A stretch of DNA of 64,000 nt from Bacteroides sp. MSB163 (GTDB lineage: Bacteria > Bacteroidota > Bacteroidia > Bacteroidales > Bacteroidaceae). The stretch lies in assembly GCF_036416795.1 (NCBI RefSeq), contig NZ_CP143867.1, forward strand, positions 248,001 to 312,000. The letters are read 5' to 3'. This document shows positions 35,854 through 43,932 of the stretch, in pieces. The notes beneath the pieces were generated by a model. That model was not told where the DNA came from. It saw nothing but the letters and a program-made list of their open reading frames with translations, and ran no database searches. The translations under genes were made by a program, and so were the position numbers. Numbering within the stretch: the stretch's first letter is position 1; each line of letters begins with the position of its first letter.

Positions 35854-37383
35854 CTATTTCTTTTTAAATAATTTCCTAATTTTAGATTTCACAAAAGCGC
35901 GTTCATTTGACGTACATCCTACATAATAAATCACAGTACTTGTTGATATAAAGCTTCCTACTACTACCAATACTATTCTCAAAACTCTATCTCCAACAAC
36001 ATTATAAATCAACATAGGAAATATACATGACAATACACTTACTATTATTATGTTCATATATACTTCTCGTATAAAATTCCTCGCCGATAAGCCTGTCTTT
36101 TTTCTGAGCATAACAATACGAATAATAAAACAACCTTGAGAAATAACAATAGCAAGAAGTATAGTGCTTTCTGGCTCAAATCCCCAATAAAGAAGTAAAT
36201 ATGAAAATGGAAAATTCATCATATTTAACCCACCAACAATAATACTATAATTCCGAATTTTACCCGTAGCCAACATTACCGTTATCAATGGTAATGATAT
36301 AGATTCACACATTGCCAATACAAGAATTAAGCGAACAAAATTCACTGTATGTTCAGGGACTACTTTAAGCCATACAGACAGTATACAATCAGTCTCTATT
36401 ATTATAGGGAGTGAAAGTAATAATAACATATAGAAAGACAACCTGGAACCTTTATATAACAACTTCATTAGATACTCGCTATCTGAAGATGCATATGACT
36501 TTGTAATCTGTGGATTAAGAGCTGTCATAAAATTACGAACAAAACTCTGAGTTGCATTATTTACTTGGACTGCAATACCACGTGCTGCATTAACAGTTGT
36601 TCCGCAAAATAAATTAATAACAATATTTACACCTTGATCTTTTAAAACTCCTGCCGAGGAACCTATTAAATTCCAACCAGCAAAACCTGCCATCTCTCTC
36701 AACACTTCTTTATCATAAATAAAGCGATAAGTACATTCTTTAAAGTGTCTCTTACAATAATAAGCATATACAAAACGTATAATAAGTGCTACAATCAACA
36801 ACAGTACTGCATACACTTTCAATTTATCAAATATAACTATATACAATGCGAAAGCCACTAATAGTTTTAATACCACCTCTAAAATACTTACATAAGCAAA
36901 AGCTTTCATCCGTTCGTGTGCAATAATAGCAGCATTATAAGGTATACTTATTAAATTTATCATAAAAGTAAAAATAGAGCATTGCAGCACCCAATTAGCA
37001 GCCACTACACGCTCTACAGGTATGTTCATTTGAGTATTTAAGAACCACACACCACCAACTTCCGCCAAGATACATATCAGAAAGGCTAATATGACCTGGA
37101 TAGTGACAGCCGAGGAAAATATAACTTTCAACCGGTCATATCCTTCTCTTCCCAATTCATAAGTAATAAAACGGCTAATAGCTGCGGACAAAGATCCAGA
37201 TATGATAGAAAACATAGCTACAACTCCACCAACAACATTGTATATACCGAAATCCTCCACACCTAGAGTGTTCAAAATTATGCGGCTGGTGTATAAAGAA
37301 ACAGCCATAGTAAGTAACATGCGAAAGTACAGCAACAATGTATTCTTCGCAATTTTTCGATTGTTGAAAGAGGTGTCTGGCAT
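35854..37383 (-). CDS. Wzx-type oligosaccharide flippase
   Basis: A 509-residue MOP-superfamily transporter with 12-14 predicted helices. The N-terminus has KNTLLLYFRMLLTMAVSLYT and LGVEDFGIYNVVGGVVAMFS, characteristic of Bacteroides capsule flippases. It moves the undecaprenyl-linked repeat unit to the periplasmic face of the inner membrane. It ends 8 bp before the epimerase start and follows wzc after a 380-bp gap. Confidence 0.92.
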   Translation of the reverse strand: MPDTSFNNRKIAKNTLLLYFRMLLTMAVSLYTSRIILNTLGVEDFGIYNVVGGVVAMFSIISGSLSAAISRFITYELGREGYDRLKVIFSSAVTIQVILAFLICILAEVGGVWFLNTQMNIPVERVVAANWVLQCSIFTFMINLISIPYNAAIIAHERMKAFAYVSILEVVLKLLVAFALYIVIFDKLKVYAVLLLIVALIIRFVYAYYCKRHFKECTYRFIYDKEVLREMAGFAGWNLIGSSAGVLKDQGVNIVINLFCGTTVNAARGIAVQVNNATQSFVRNFMTALNPQITKSYASSDSEYLMKLLYKGSRLSFYMLLLLSLPIIIETDCILSVWLKVVPEHTVNFVRLILVLAMCESISLPLITVMLATGKIRNYSIIVGGLNMMNFPFSYLLLYWGFEPESTILLAIVISQGCFIIRIVMLRKKTGLSARNFIREVYMNIIIVSVLSCIFPMLIYNVVGDRVLRIVLVVVGSFISTSTVIYYVGCTSNERAFVKSKIRKLFKKK

Positions 37384-37766
37384 TAAAATGAAACCTTAAT
37401 AAACCTAAACTAGATCAAATAACGTTCTACTTTCTCAAAATGTCAGTTTGAACTAAAAGTAGATTTTATTATTATACAAACAATATATCTTAGCCAATCA
37501 AATAGCCATTACAATTTCATATCTTTAAAATCCTCTTTTATCAAGAGAATATTACTTTCACTCTAATATTCAAAACACTACTTCTGAAACTCACATTTGT
37601 AACAAGTGCAGATATAGCATGATTTACCAAAGTAATTTGCAAATAAACGCTCACATACTTTCCATATTATTCAAATTACAGACAACAAGCCATAATGACC
37701 AACGTTCAATAACACAAGCTAACTAAACTGATATTAAAATCAAATATCAACATATACTACATAAAA
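37384..37766. other. AT-rich gap between wzc and wzx
   Basis: About 380 bp without a supported gene. A weak promoter-like pair for wzx exists (minus strand TTTG at 37480-37477, TACTTTTA at 37461-37454, spacing only 15 bp) and a short hairpin near 37530-37547 (CTCTT ... AAGAG). It marks the step from conserved export genes to the variable, AT-richer biosynthesis genes. Confidence 0.4.
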
Positions 37767-40235
37767 TTATTTCTTCTCCTCTTTCTTTTTACCATTTGTC
37801 TCATAACCATAACCGTATCCATAACCATAACCATATTTCTTACCATAACCATAGCCATACTTCTTACCATAACCATAACCATAACTATTCTTACGTTTAC
37901 TCATATCAATACTATTAATAACAGTGGCAAGTTTAGAAAATTTCTTCTCATCACGAAGCGTATTGATATAGCCAAAAGCCGCCTTCGGAGTAACATCAGC
38001 ACGGCAAACATAGACACACAAATCAGCAACACGACCAATTATAGCAGTATCCGTCACCAAACCAATAGGAGCCGTATCTAAAATAACATAATCATAATGT
38101 TCCTTCAAATGTTCAATAGCCTTATCAAGAGCATCACTCGCCACCAGTTCTGTTGGGTTAGGAGGAATAGGTCCCCCTGGAAGAATATCCAAATTAGGAC
38201 TGATATCGCTGTGCTGAATCATATCAAACAGGTTTGCATGTTTAGGATCACTCAAATAATTAGTAATACCTTCTGCCCGGCGGGACAAGTTGAACACCTT
38301 ATTCAGACCGGGCTTGCGAATATCCAAACCGGCAATAACAACCTTCTTACCCATATAGGCAAGACTGACAGCAATATTACCGGCAATAAACGATTTACCC
38401 TCACCAGGCTGACTGGAACTAACCAGAATAACCTTTTCATCACTTCCCAACATGAAAAGCATATTCGTGCGAAAGGCACGGAAAGTCTCTTCCATTATGT
38501 CATTCCTATTCTCACGAACGACAATGGCACCCTCTTCAGGCTTGGCTCCCAAAGGTATCTCACCCAGAACCGCAACATTGGTGATCTTTTCGACATCCTC
38601 ACGGTTCTCAATCTTATACTTCAACAAATCATTCAGATAAATAATACCCACAGGAATACCCAAACCTAATATCAAAGCAGCAAACATAAAAACTTTTTTA
38701 CGAGGTGATACAGGGTATTTACCGGATAACGGCTCTTCAATGATACGTCCGTTGTTGGCGGTAGCAGCAAGGGTAATAGCATTCTCCTCACGTTTCTGCA
38801 AAAGCATGACGTAAAGAGTAGCTTTAATCTCCTGCTGACGGGAAATGGTCATGAACTCTTTCTCCTGAAGAGGGGCATTACTAATTCGACCTTCAAATTT
38901 ACGGGCTTGACGTTCAATGTCGTCACGGGTGATCTGAAGCCCCTTCAAAACACTGTTAACAGTAGTTTGAACATTATGACGCATAGCCTCAATGCCTGTA
39001 TTAATATTCACTACCGCAGGATTATTTTCTGAAGACGTGCGAAGCAAACGCTTACGCTCAATCAACATAGCATTATATTGTTCAATAATTGATGCAAGAT
39101 TTACGTCCTGTAGCCCTACATTAGCAGGAATAACTTCATCAATATTCTTGGGGTTATTGATATAGTCGCGCAGATAAGTCACTAAGCTGATTTGAGTAGC
39201 ATTTTCTGTACGCTGTTGTTCATATTTAGAATTTTCTCGCAAAGCAAGTTGAGCATCACTCATTAAGTCTGTCAATCCCGAACGTTGCTTAAAATCAGCG
39301 AGTTCACTCTCTGTTGTTCCCAATTCACGATTGATGATACCAATACGCTCTTCAATAAATTCGGCACTTTTTTGAGCAACCTCATTTTTCTCGTCATTGG
39401 TATCCTGATTATAGAAAGCGATAAGACGATTGATAAAGTCTATTCCACGTTGCTTAATGGTACTCTGCAAACTCATTAAAGCAATTGTGGTAGTTTTAGA
39501 AGCCGGTTCAACGTTCAAATTCTCAGAATAATTCTCGGCCACTATAGTAGGACTAGCAATATAGCCGACCAAATAAATATTTTCTTCTATAGGCCGGATA
39601 GTATCATTCAGAATAGCATCATTCACTGTGAAACCAAGTATTCCAACAGGAGTAGAAAGAACAGCAGGAAGTTTATCAAAACTATGTTCTAATGTTTGTT
39701 CCTCTTCATTAAGCTTATACTCAGCTTTCACTGTTAGTTTACCATCCTTGGTATACTGTATTTTCAGTTTAACACTTGCTTCCAACTTTTCAGCCTCTTC
39801 TGGGGTCATATATACATTAACAGGTGAACTCTTGTATAAAGGAATATTATAACCCAGAGTACGTTCCTCAGAAAGACTAATATAAAGTCCCAAATCATTC
39901 ACGACCTTCTTTATCAAAGTGCGCGATCTCAGAATCTCTATTTCATTATCAAAGTTATTCGTCATAGAAAACATACCCAAATCTTGCATAGTACCTAAGG
40001 GATTATTAGCTGAACTACCACTACGTTTATCATTCTCCTTAATCAATACAGCAGAACTAACATTATAAACAGGAGCTTGATAACGAAGATAAATATAGCA
40101 GCCTACTAAACAGATCAGCACACTGGCTACAAACCAGGGCCAATAGACAAAGTATTTAAAGAAGATGGCATACAGATTGATAGATTCGTCACTCTTTGAT
40201 TGATCACTATCTAAATTTTGGTCGTCTCGCAACAT
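37767..40235 (-). CDS. Wzc-type polysaccharide co-polymerase and tyrosine autokinase
   Basis: An 822-residue inner-membrane protein controlling chain length and export. It has an N-terminal Wzz domain with a first helix near 30-50, a long periplasmic coiled-coil region and a second helix near 510-530. A cytoplasmic BY-kinase domain follows, with Walker A SSSQPGEGKSFIAG (about residue 605), Walker A' IAGLDIRKPGLNKVF and Walker B VILDTAPIG. The C-terminal tyrosine cluster is unusually regular, (YGYGYGKK) repeats and then YGYGYGYGYE. Phosphorylation of this tail in trans tunes assembly in relatives. It pairs with the Wza-like gene upstream. Confidence 0.95.
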   Translation of the reverse strand: MLRDDQNLDSDQSKSDESINLYAIFFKYFVYWPWFVASVLICLVGCYIYLRYQAPVYNVSSAVLIKENDKRSGSSANNPLGTMQDLGMFSMTNNFDNEIEILRSRTLIKKVVNDLGLYISLSEERTLGYNIPLYKSSPVNVYMTPEEAEKLEASVKLKIQYTKDGKLTVKAEYKLNEEEQTLEHSFDKLPAVLSTPVGILGFTVNDAILNDTIRPIEENIYLVGYIASPTIVAENYSENLNVEPASKTTTIALMSLQSTIKQRGIDFINRLIAFYNQDTNDEKNEVAQKSAEFIEERIGIINRELGTTESELADFKQRSGLTDLMSDAQLALRENSKYEQQRTENATQISLVTYLRDYINNPKNIDEVIPANVGLQDVNLASIIEQYNAMLIERKRLLRTSSENNPAVVNINTGIEAMRHNVQTTVNSVLKGLQITRDDIERQARKFEGRISNAPLQEKEFMTISRQQEIKATLYVMLLQKREENAITLAATANNGRIIEEPLSGKYPVSPRKKVFMFAALILGLGIPVGIIYLNDLLKYKIENREDVEKITNVAVLGEIPLGAKPEEGAIVVRENRNDIMEETFRAFRTNMLFMLGSDEKVILVSSSQPGEGKSFIAGNIAVSLAYMGKKVVIAGLDIRKPGLNKVFNLSRRAEGITNYLSDPKHANLFDMIQHSDISPNLDILPGGPIPPNPTELVASDALDKAIEHLKEHYDYVILDTAPIGLVTDTAIIGRVADLCVYVCRADVTPKAAFGYINTLRDEKKFSKLATVINSIDMSKRKNSYGYGYGKKYGYGYGKKYGYGYGYGYGYETNGKKKEEKK
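37800..37891 (-). repeat. In-frame tandem repeat encoding the Wzc tyrosine tail
   Basis: The plus strand repeats CCATAACC/CCATAGCC units with TTCTTA blocks, coding for alternating Tyr-Gly with two Lys-Lys breaks. The 24-bp YGYGYGKK block occurs about twice and then decays into a pure YG run. Copy number can change by slippage without loss of frame. Confidence 0.75.
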
Positions 40236-40285
40236 GGGAATATTTACAATTTAACAATTTACGATTGAAATAACAATAAGGGTGA

Positions 40286-41083
40286 TTACCGGACTATATT
40301 AACTATCAGACTGGCAATGGATACCAATATGGAAGTAGCACTGAACCAAAGGGTAGTACTACTGCCGATATCAGAATTCTTGGCTTTCGTCTTATTAGGA
40401 GTGACATACAGGATATCGTTCTGACGCAAGTAATAATAGGGTGAAAGCACCAAATCGGCATTATTCAGATTCAAAGTGATTATCTCACGTTTTCCTGTGG
40501 CATCCTCGCGAATCAGCTTCACATTATCACGAATACCATAAACAGTCATATCACCGGCCATAGCAAGGGCTTCCAGAATATTTACCTTTTCATTACCAAC
40601 AGTAAACGTTCCCGGACGAGCAACTTCACCCAAAACCGATATCTTGTAATTAGCCATACGTACGGTTACAATCGGACTCTCTTTCAAATAAGGCTGCAAC
40701 TTCTCCCGAATAAGGTCTTCAGCCTGATTCTTAGTCAAACCACCAACTTGAAGACGCCCAATGACAGGAAAATCTATTTCACCCTTATTATTCACAAGAT
40801 ATTGCTGCAAAGTGGGCTGCGTAGTAGTATTGATATTGGTCAAGGCAGCATTCAACGGTGTCTGTACTGTCAAATTGAATGGAGCAGCAGCCTGAGGGTC
40901 AGTAGTATTCACGGTGATACTCAGCAAATCTTTCGGCATGATTTCAGCATCATAAAGAGGAAGAGAATTACTGCCACTATTCACAACTTCAGGGTTCTGC
41001 ATGTAAGGAACACTCTTATAAGAAGTACAGCCTGCCAGTGCCAAAGGAATAGCCAATACTAAGAGAAATTTTCTGATTTTCAT
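40286..41083 (-). CDS. Wza-like polysaccharide export lipoprotein
   Basis: A 265-residue outer-membrane export protein. The start is at 41083 (MKIRKFLLVLAIPLALAGC), giving a lipoprotein signal with lipobox LAGC. A poly-export domain (YDAEIMPKDLLSITVN, GEIDFPVIGRLQVGGLTKNQ) is followed by a SLBB domain (ISVLGEVARPGTF, ILEALAMAGDMTVYG). A last hydrophobic segment near the C-terminus (LWFSATSILVSIASLIVNIV) replaces the amphipathic helix of E. coli Wza. It is the partner of the Wzc-type kinase. Confidence 0.93.
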   Translation of the reverse strand: MKIRKFLLVLAIPLALAGCTSYKSVPYMQNPEVVNSGSNSLPLYDAEIMPKDLLSITVNTTDPQAAAPFNLTVQTPLNAALTNINTTTQPTLQQYLVNNKGEIDFPVIGRLQVGGLTKNQAEDLIREKLQPYLKESPIVTVRMANYKISVLGEVARPGTFTVGNEKVNILEALAMAGDMTVYGIRDNVKLIREDATGKREIITLNLNNADLVLSPYYYLRQNDILYVTPNKTKAKNSDIGSSTTLWFSATSILVSIASLIVNIVR

Positions 41084-41134
41084 ATTTGTTACTTGTTTTT
41101 TTAGCAAGAGTAATGATGTTATAAAAATAACTCT

Positions 41135-41566
41135 CTATTTCCCGAATAAGCGTGCAAAGAAACTTTTCGGTTTTTCCGGTTCAGAACCATACTCATATTT
41201 GCGCATGAGATCTTCATAGGTAAGTTTACGGTTAATCATCTCGTAGATCATTCCCCAGTCGGGAAGACCGCCAAGATTACGATCGTCAATAAATACATCC
41301 GCTTTCAGTTTGCGGGAAAAATGGTTATTCAAGTTCTTCTCCTCTTCCGGATAGTCACGGTTGACGGCATAAAACTCAAGACCACGCTCACGACAAAAAG
41401 CAACTGCCTCGTCCAAAAGCTTACCCTCACGGACACTCCAGAGGATAAGCTTATGGCGTTCGGAACTCAGTTTTTTTAGGGTATCGATGGCGAAAGGAAT
41501 CTCACGACCGATAGAGGGATAACGATGCTCGACTATGGTACCATCAAAATCTACTGCTATAACCAA
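41135..41566 (-). CDS. Small HAD-superfamily phosphatase
   Basis: A 143-residue protein with the HAD motif I VAVDFDGTIVEH (here MVIAVDFDGTIVE), motif II-like LILWSVREGK and motif IV FIDDRNLGGLPDWG. The small cap is minimal, as in BT_0820-type phosphatases. It recurs between upxZ and the export genes in Bacteroides capsule loci. The substrate is unknown; a sugar or nucleotide phosphate is likely. Confidence 0.85.
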   Translation of the reverse strand: MVIAVDFDGTIVEHRYPSIGREIPFAIDTLKKLSSERHKLILWSVREGKLLDEAVAFCRERGLEFYAVNRDYPEEEKNLNNHFSRKLKADVFIDDRNLGGLPDWGMIYEMINRKLTYEDLMRKYEYGSEPEKPKSFFARLFGK

Positions 41567-41616
41567 AATAAAACAGATTGTGTTAAATTAAATATCAAAG
41601 TATACTTGACAACAAG

Positions 41617-41730
41617 TCAGAAAAGTAAAAGGAAAAGCATATAAATCAGCCCGAACATCATCAAAAGCCAAAAAAGAAACAGAATTCTCATGCTATTCTT
41701 CTTACTCATTCGCATACACTTGTTCATCAT
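41617..41730 (-). CDS. 37-residue membrane peptide between upxZ and the HAD gene
   Basis: A short frame from two consecutive ATGs (41730 or 41727). The head is basic (NKCMRMSKKNSMR) and is followed by one hydrophobic helix of about 20 residues (ILFLFWLLMMFGLIYMLF) to the stop. The pattern of positive head plus helix is coding-like, and the frame sits in an otherwise empty 300-bp gap of the operon. No homology is recognised. It could be chance in an AT-rich gap. Confidence 0.45.
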   Translation of the reverse strand: MMNKCMRMSKKNSMRILFLFWLLMMFGLIYMLFLLLF

Positions 41731-41785
41731 TATTATATATCATCCGCTGACAAAAGTTCTGACAGCAAGCCTATATTGCAATAGA

Positions 41786-41868
41786 AACCGGGGACGGGAA
41801 CGCCTGAGGTGATTTATTGATTTATATTTATGCGTAGAGTCCAGACGCTCCAAACAAAATCCCCGGTT
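41786..41868 (-). ncRNA. Structured RNA element just after upxZ
   Basis: AACCGGGGA (41786-41794) pairs exactly with TCCCCGGTT (41860-41868), closing about 65 nt. Inside, GCGT (41832) pairs with ACGC (41845-41848). On the minus strand it begins 6 bp after the upxZ stop. No clear U-tract follows, so it looks more like a processing site, attenuator or regulatory fold than a plain terminator. No known family was recognised. Confidence 0.5.
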
Positions 41869-41873
41869 ATTTT

Positions 41874-42359
41874 TTACTCATCGACATATTCCCATGGATA
41901 GGGATTCTCTTCTATATTACGAAGTTCTTCAACAGCCTCAATCTGTTCGGATGTAAGAGAAGCCTGCCCCCATCCATCCACAATCTTACGGGCAGACTGT
42001 AACAAAGCTTCTTCATAAGTCTCACCATAACAATAGGTCAACAGCCTGACTTTGAGCAAAGAGTCCGGAAGCCGTTCCAAAACATCACAAGCACGCACAA
42101 GAATCTCTTGCTTTTTCCGCTCCTTATCACCATAATTGTATATAGTGGCATTGTAACCCATCAGAAGAGCCAAACACAAGTTGGCCTCTTCTTCGATATC
42201 GGAACTTTTTGCAGCAAAAAGAGAATCGGATTTCAAGAGAACCTCTTTATTCTGACGACAAAAGTCATCAGAATAAAGAGGCTCACCATCCATGCCGAGA
42301 TACATTAAAGTATGGGCGGCATGCTGAAGCTCAACAGCACGAGAAAGTAAAGAATTCAT
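41874..42359 (-). CDS. upxZ: UpxZ-family transcription antitermination inhibitor
   Basis: A 161-residue protein with the family's typical segments: LQHAAHTLMYLGMDGEPLYS, EEEANLCLALLMGYNATIY, LLKVRLLTYCYGETYEEAL, and the end ENPYPWEYVDE. In B. fragilis, UpxZ proteins block the UpxY antiterminators of other capsule loci so that one capsule dominates. It follows upxY by 18 bp, the standard order. The name is generic; the locus letter is unknown. Confidence 0.92.
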   Translation of the reverse strand: MNSLLSRAVELQHAAHTLMYLGMDGEPLYSDDFCRQNKEVLLKSDSLFAAKSSDIEEEANLCLALLMGYNATIYNYGDKERKKQEILVRACDVLERLPDSLLKVRLLTYCYGETYEEALLQSARKIVDGWGQASLTSEQIEAVEELRNIEENPYPWEYVDE

Positions 42360-42377
42360 TTTATAATTGAGATGATA

Positions 42378-42911
42378 TTATTTTATAAACTTTAGATAGG
42401 ATTTGGGTACTTTGACGCTTGCGATCAAAACGCCCTTGATACGGATAACCACATAAGTTTTATTAGCTTCCGTAGCAACCTCACCTTCAATTCCACTGAA
42501 ATCCCCCTTGACAACTTTCACTTTATCTCCAATAGCAAAAGGTTCGTTATCAAAATTAACCCCATCAGGATTCAAATCCATCACAAATATGAAGTCTTCC
42601 ATCTGCTTATCAGGAACAACCAGCATGGAATGAGTAAATAGATCCTTCATGTAGAAAAGCTGGACATTATAAATATTGGATATGTCGCAAGCGGTTTGTT
42701 TAGTAGCACGGATGAAGATTAAATTCCGGATAACAGGAACCTCACTACGTTTACGACGATACTTCAACTGTGATATCACAATTCGCGTGGGAAGATAATA
42801 GTCAAGATCCAGTTTCTCTTCGGACTTAAGCTTATCTAAGGATTTTCGGACAGCAAACTCTTGCTTGTCACGAGTGCGGGCAGCAAACCAATATTTTTGA
42901 TTTTCAATCAC
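42378..42911 (-). CDS. upxY: UpxY-family (NusG-like) antiterminator
   Basis: A NusG paralogue that keeps RNA polymerase reading through the leader of its own capsule operon. It has an NGN domain (NQKYWFAARTRDKQEFAVRK, YYLPTRIVISQLK, NLIFIRATKQTACDI) and a C-terminal KOW (FAIGDKVKVVKGDFSGIEGE). The frame is open to an ATG at 43085, but that ATG lies inside the invertible segment and would be lost in the ON orientation. A GTG at 42911 (VIENQKYWF) gives 177 residues, the family length, and is preferred. First gene of the capsule operon. Confidence 0.9.
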   Translation of the reverse strand: MIENQKYWFAARTRDKQEFAVRKSLDKLKSEEKLDLDYYLPTRIVISQLKYRRKRSEVPVIRNLIFIRATKQTACDISNIYNVQLFYMKDLFTHSMLVVPDKQMEDFIFVMDLNPDGVNFDNEPFAIGDKVKVVKGDFSGIEGEVATEANKTYVVIRIKGVLIASVKVPKSYLKFIK

Positions 42912-42959
42912 TTGCAAAAAGAGAATCGAGGATTTTACTATAGTTCCGGGTGCGCTTCG

Positions 42960-42992
42960 CGGTTTGAATGAGACATATTCTCTTTCAAACCG
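42960..42992 (-). promoter_or_regulatory. Leader hairpin upstream of upxY
   Basis: CGGTTTGAA (42960-42968) pairs with TTCAAACCG (42984-42992), with an inner GAGA/TCTC stem and a short loop. It lies in the transcribed leader, about 50 bp before the proposed GTG start. No U-tract follows, so it fits a pause or loading hairpin for UpxY better than an intrinsic terminator. The role is inference from what is known of UpxY and of the RfaH ops hairpin. Confidence 0.65.
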
Positions 42993-43061
42993 TAGCAAAT
43001 AGATATTTCGACTTAATGTGTTATAAACGAAGATATTAAACTTCCAAAAGTGTTTTTTAAT

Positions 43062-43077
43062 CGTTCGTTTAATGGGC
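43062..43077 (-). repeat. Left inverted repeat of the invertible capsule promoter
   Basis: Minus strand reads GCCCATTAAACGAACG, identical over 16 bp to the right repeat at 43253-43268 in opposite orientation. Similarity continues imperfectly for 12 more bases outward, ending in AACAC on both sides. It contains the ACGAACG core that resembles, from memory, the recognition core of the B. fragilis Mpi invertase. Confidence 0.85.
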
Positions 43078-43220
43078 AACGCCATCGTACCTTCAGAATG
43101 AAGTTTGAAGGCATAAAAATGAGAGGATATTAAATATATATATCATTAATATTATCACATTGATTACTAATAATATAACTGACTAAATTTGAAATAACAG
43201 AAATATTTTTATTAAACATC

Positions 43221-43251
43221 TTGCACGTTCAAAAAATACCCCTTATCTTTG
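43221..43251 (+). promoter_or_regulatory. Invertible promoter, in the OFF orientation
   Basis: Plus strand: TTG at 43221-43223, 20 bp, then TATCTTTG at 43244-43251, a perfect Bacteroides -7. It lies within the segment bounded by inverted repeats and ends 1 bp before the right one. As sequenced it points away from upxY. Inversion of 43078-43252 would place it just upstream of the left repeat, reading into the capsule operon. Confidence 0.85.
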
Positions 43252-43252
43252 C

Positions 43253-43268
43253 GCCCATTAAACGAACG
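43253..43268 (+). repeat. Right inverted repeat of the invertible capsule promoter
   Basis: GCCCATTAAACGAACG, the exact inverse of 43062-43077. The distance between the repeats is 175 bp, in the size range of Bacteroides capsule promoter inversions. The adjoining sequence ACGAACGTTT fits the recalled Mpi-type core better than the left copy does. Confidence 0.85.
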
Positions 43269-43388
43269 TTTTTTGAACACCCCCTATTTTTTACTATACC
43301 ATTCTAATTTACTGCATATTACACCTACCAAAAAAGTTTTTATTTCATTTTATTCATCATCCCCTATCCTACATATTAACAATCATAG

Positions 43389-43396
43389 TATCTTTG
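43389..43396 (+). promoter_or_regulatory. -7 element for the AT-hook-like gene
   Basis: TATCTTTG, a perfect -7 match, followed by GCGCCC exactly as in the invertible promoter (13 identical bases). It lies 47 bp before the ATG at 43444. No clear -33 box. Confidence 0.6.
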
Positions 43397-43443
43397 CGCC
43401 CTTATTTACAAATTAACTATTTTTTAATAAATACATTTATAAA

Positions 43444-43862
43444 ATGAGTAATTCAAAAAAAACGCTGCAAAAAGCGAAGAAAAAGAGTTAGTAAAACCAA
43501 GTGAACAGAACAGCCAATCCTCTGAACAAGCGGAAAATAAACCACACAGAGGCCGTCCTAAGGGTAAAAAGGTTAAAGGAATTAACAACAACCAGGAAAG
43601 CATGCTGGGAAATCTTTTGGATGAGTACATCGAGGGTAATTTCTACGTTGGAAACAATGAAAAGATTCCACCCGAAAAACTCGAATTGGCCCCGTTTATA
43701 GAACGCATAGCGGAAACCAAACTCTTCCTAAATGATGGCGGAACCCCTATGTCAAAGAGCACTTTAACCAAAATGGCAGAAAAAATGTGGCAAAAGGATA
43801 AAAGAGTCCGACACAATGAAAAGCATAAGGAAAAATCACTCTACAGAAAAGACAGGAATTAA
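43444..43862 (+). CDS. AT-hook-like protein requiring a -1 frameshift at A8
   Basis: The ATG at 43444 opens MSNSKKTLQKAKKKS and stops after 15 codons. A -1 shift in the A8 run at 43455-43462 joins the long frame: MSNSKKNAAKSEEKELVKPS, then an AT-hook-like PHRGRPKGKKVKG, LLDEYIEGNFYVGN and a basic C-terminus ending LYRKDRN, about 139 residues. The A-AAA-AAA codon phase is the classic slippery arrangement. The long frame has no ATG before 43602. It is the first gene of the plus-strand group upstream of the capsule promoter. Function unknown; DNA binding is likely. Confidence 0.7.
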
Positions 43863-43932
43863 AAAGATACTGTCAAAACAGCAAGCCTTACCTTTGCCCT
43901 CACGTTAACAAGACCAAGTCAAACCTCAATGA

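Noticed and set aside
37800..37891. Regular repeats that could be taken for a CRISPR array
   Set aside because: They are in frame within the Wzc gene, have no unique spacers, and encode the tyrosine tail.
43078..43085. ATG at 43085 as the upxY start
   Set aside because: It lies within the invertible segment and would be lost on inversion; the added 58 residues do not belong to the UpxY family.
43501..43701. 66-codon frame starting at 43501
   Set aside because: The overlapping frame with the AT-hook-like motif is far more protein-like and is joined to an ATG by a single slip.
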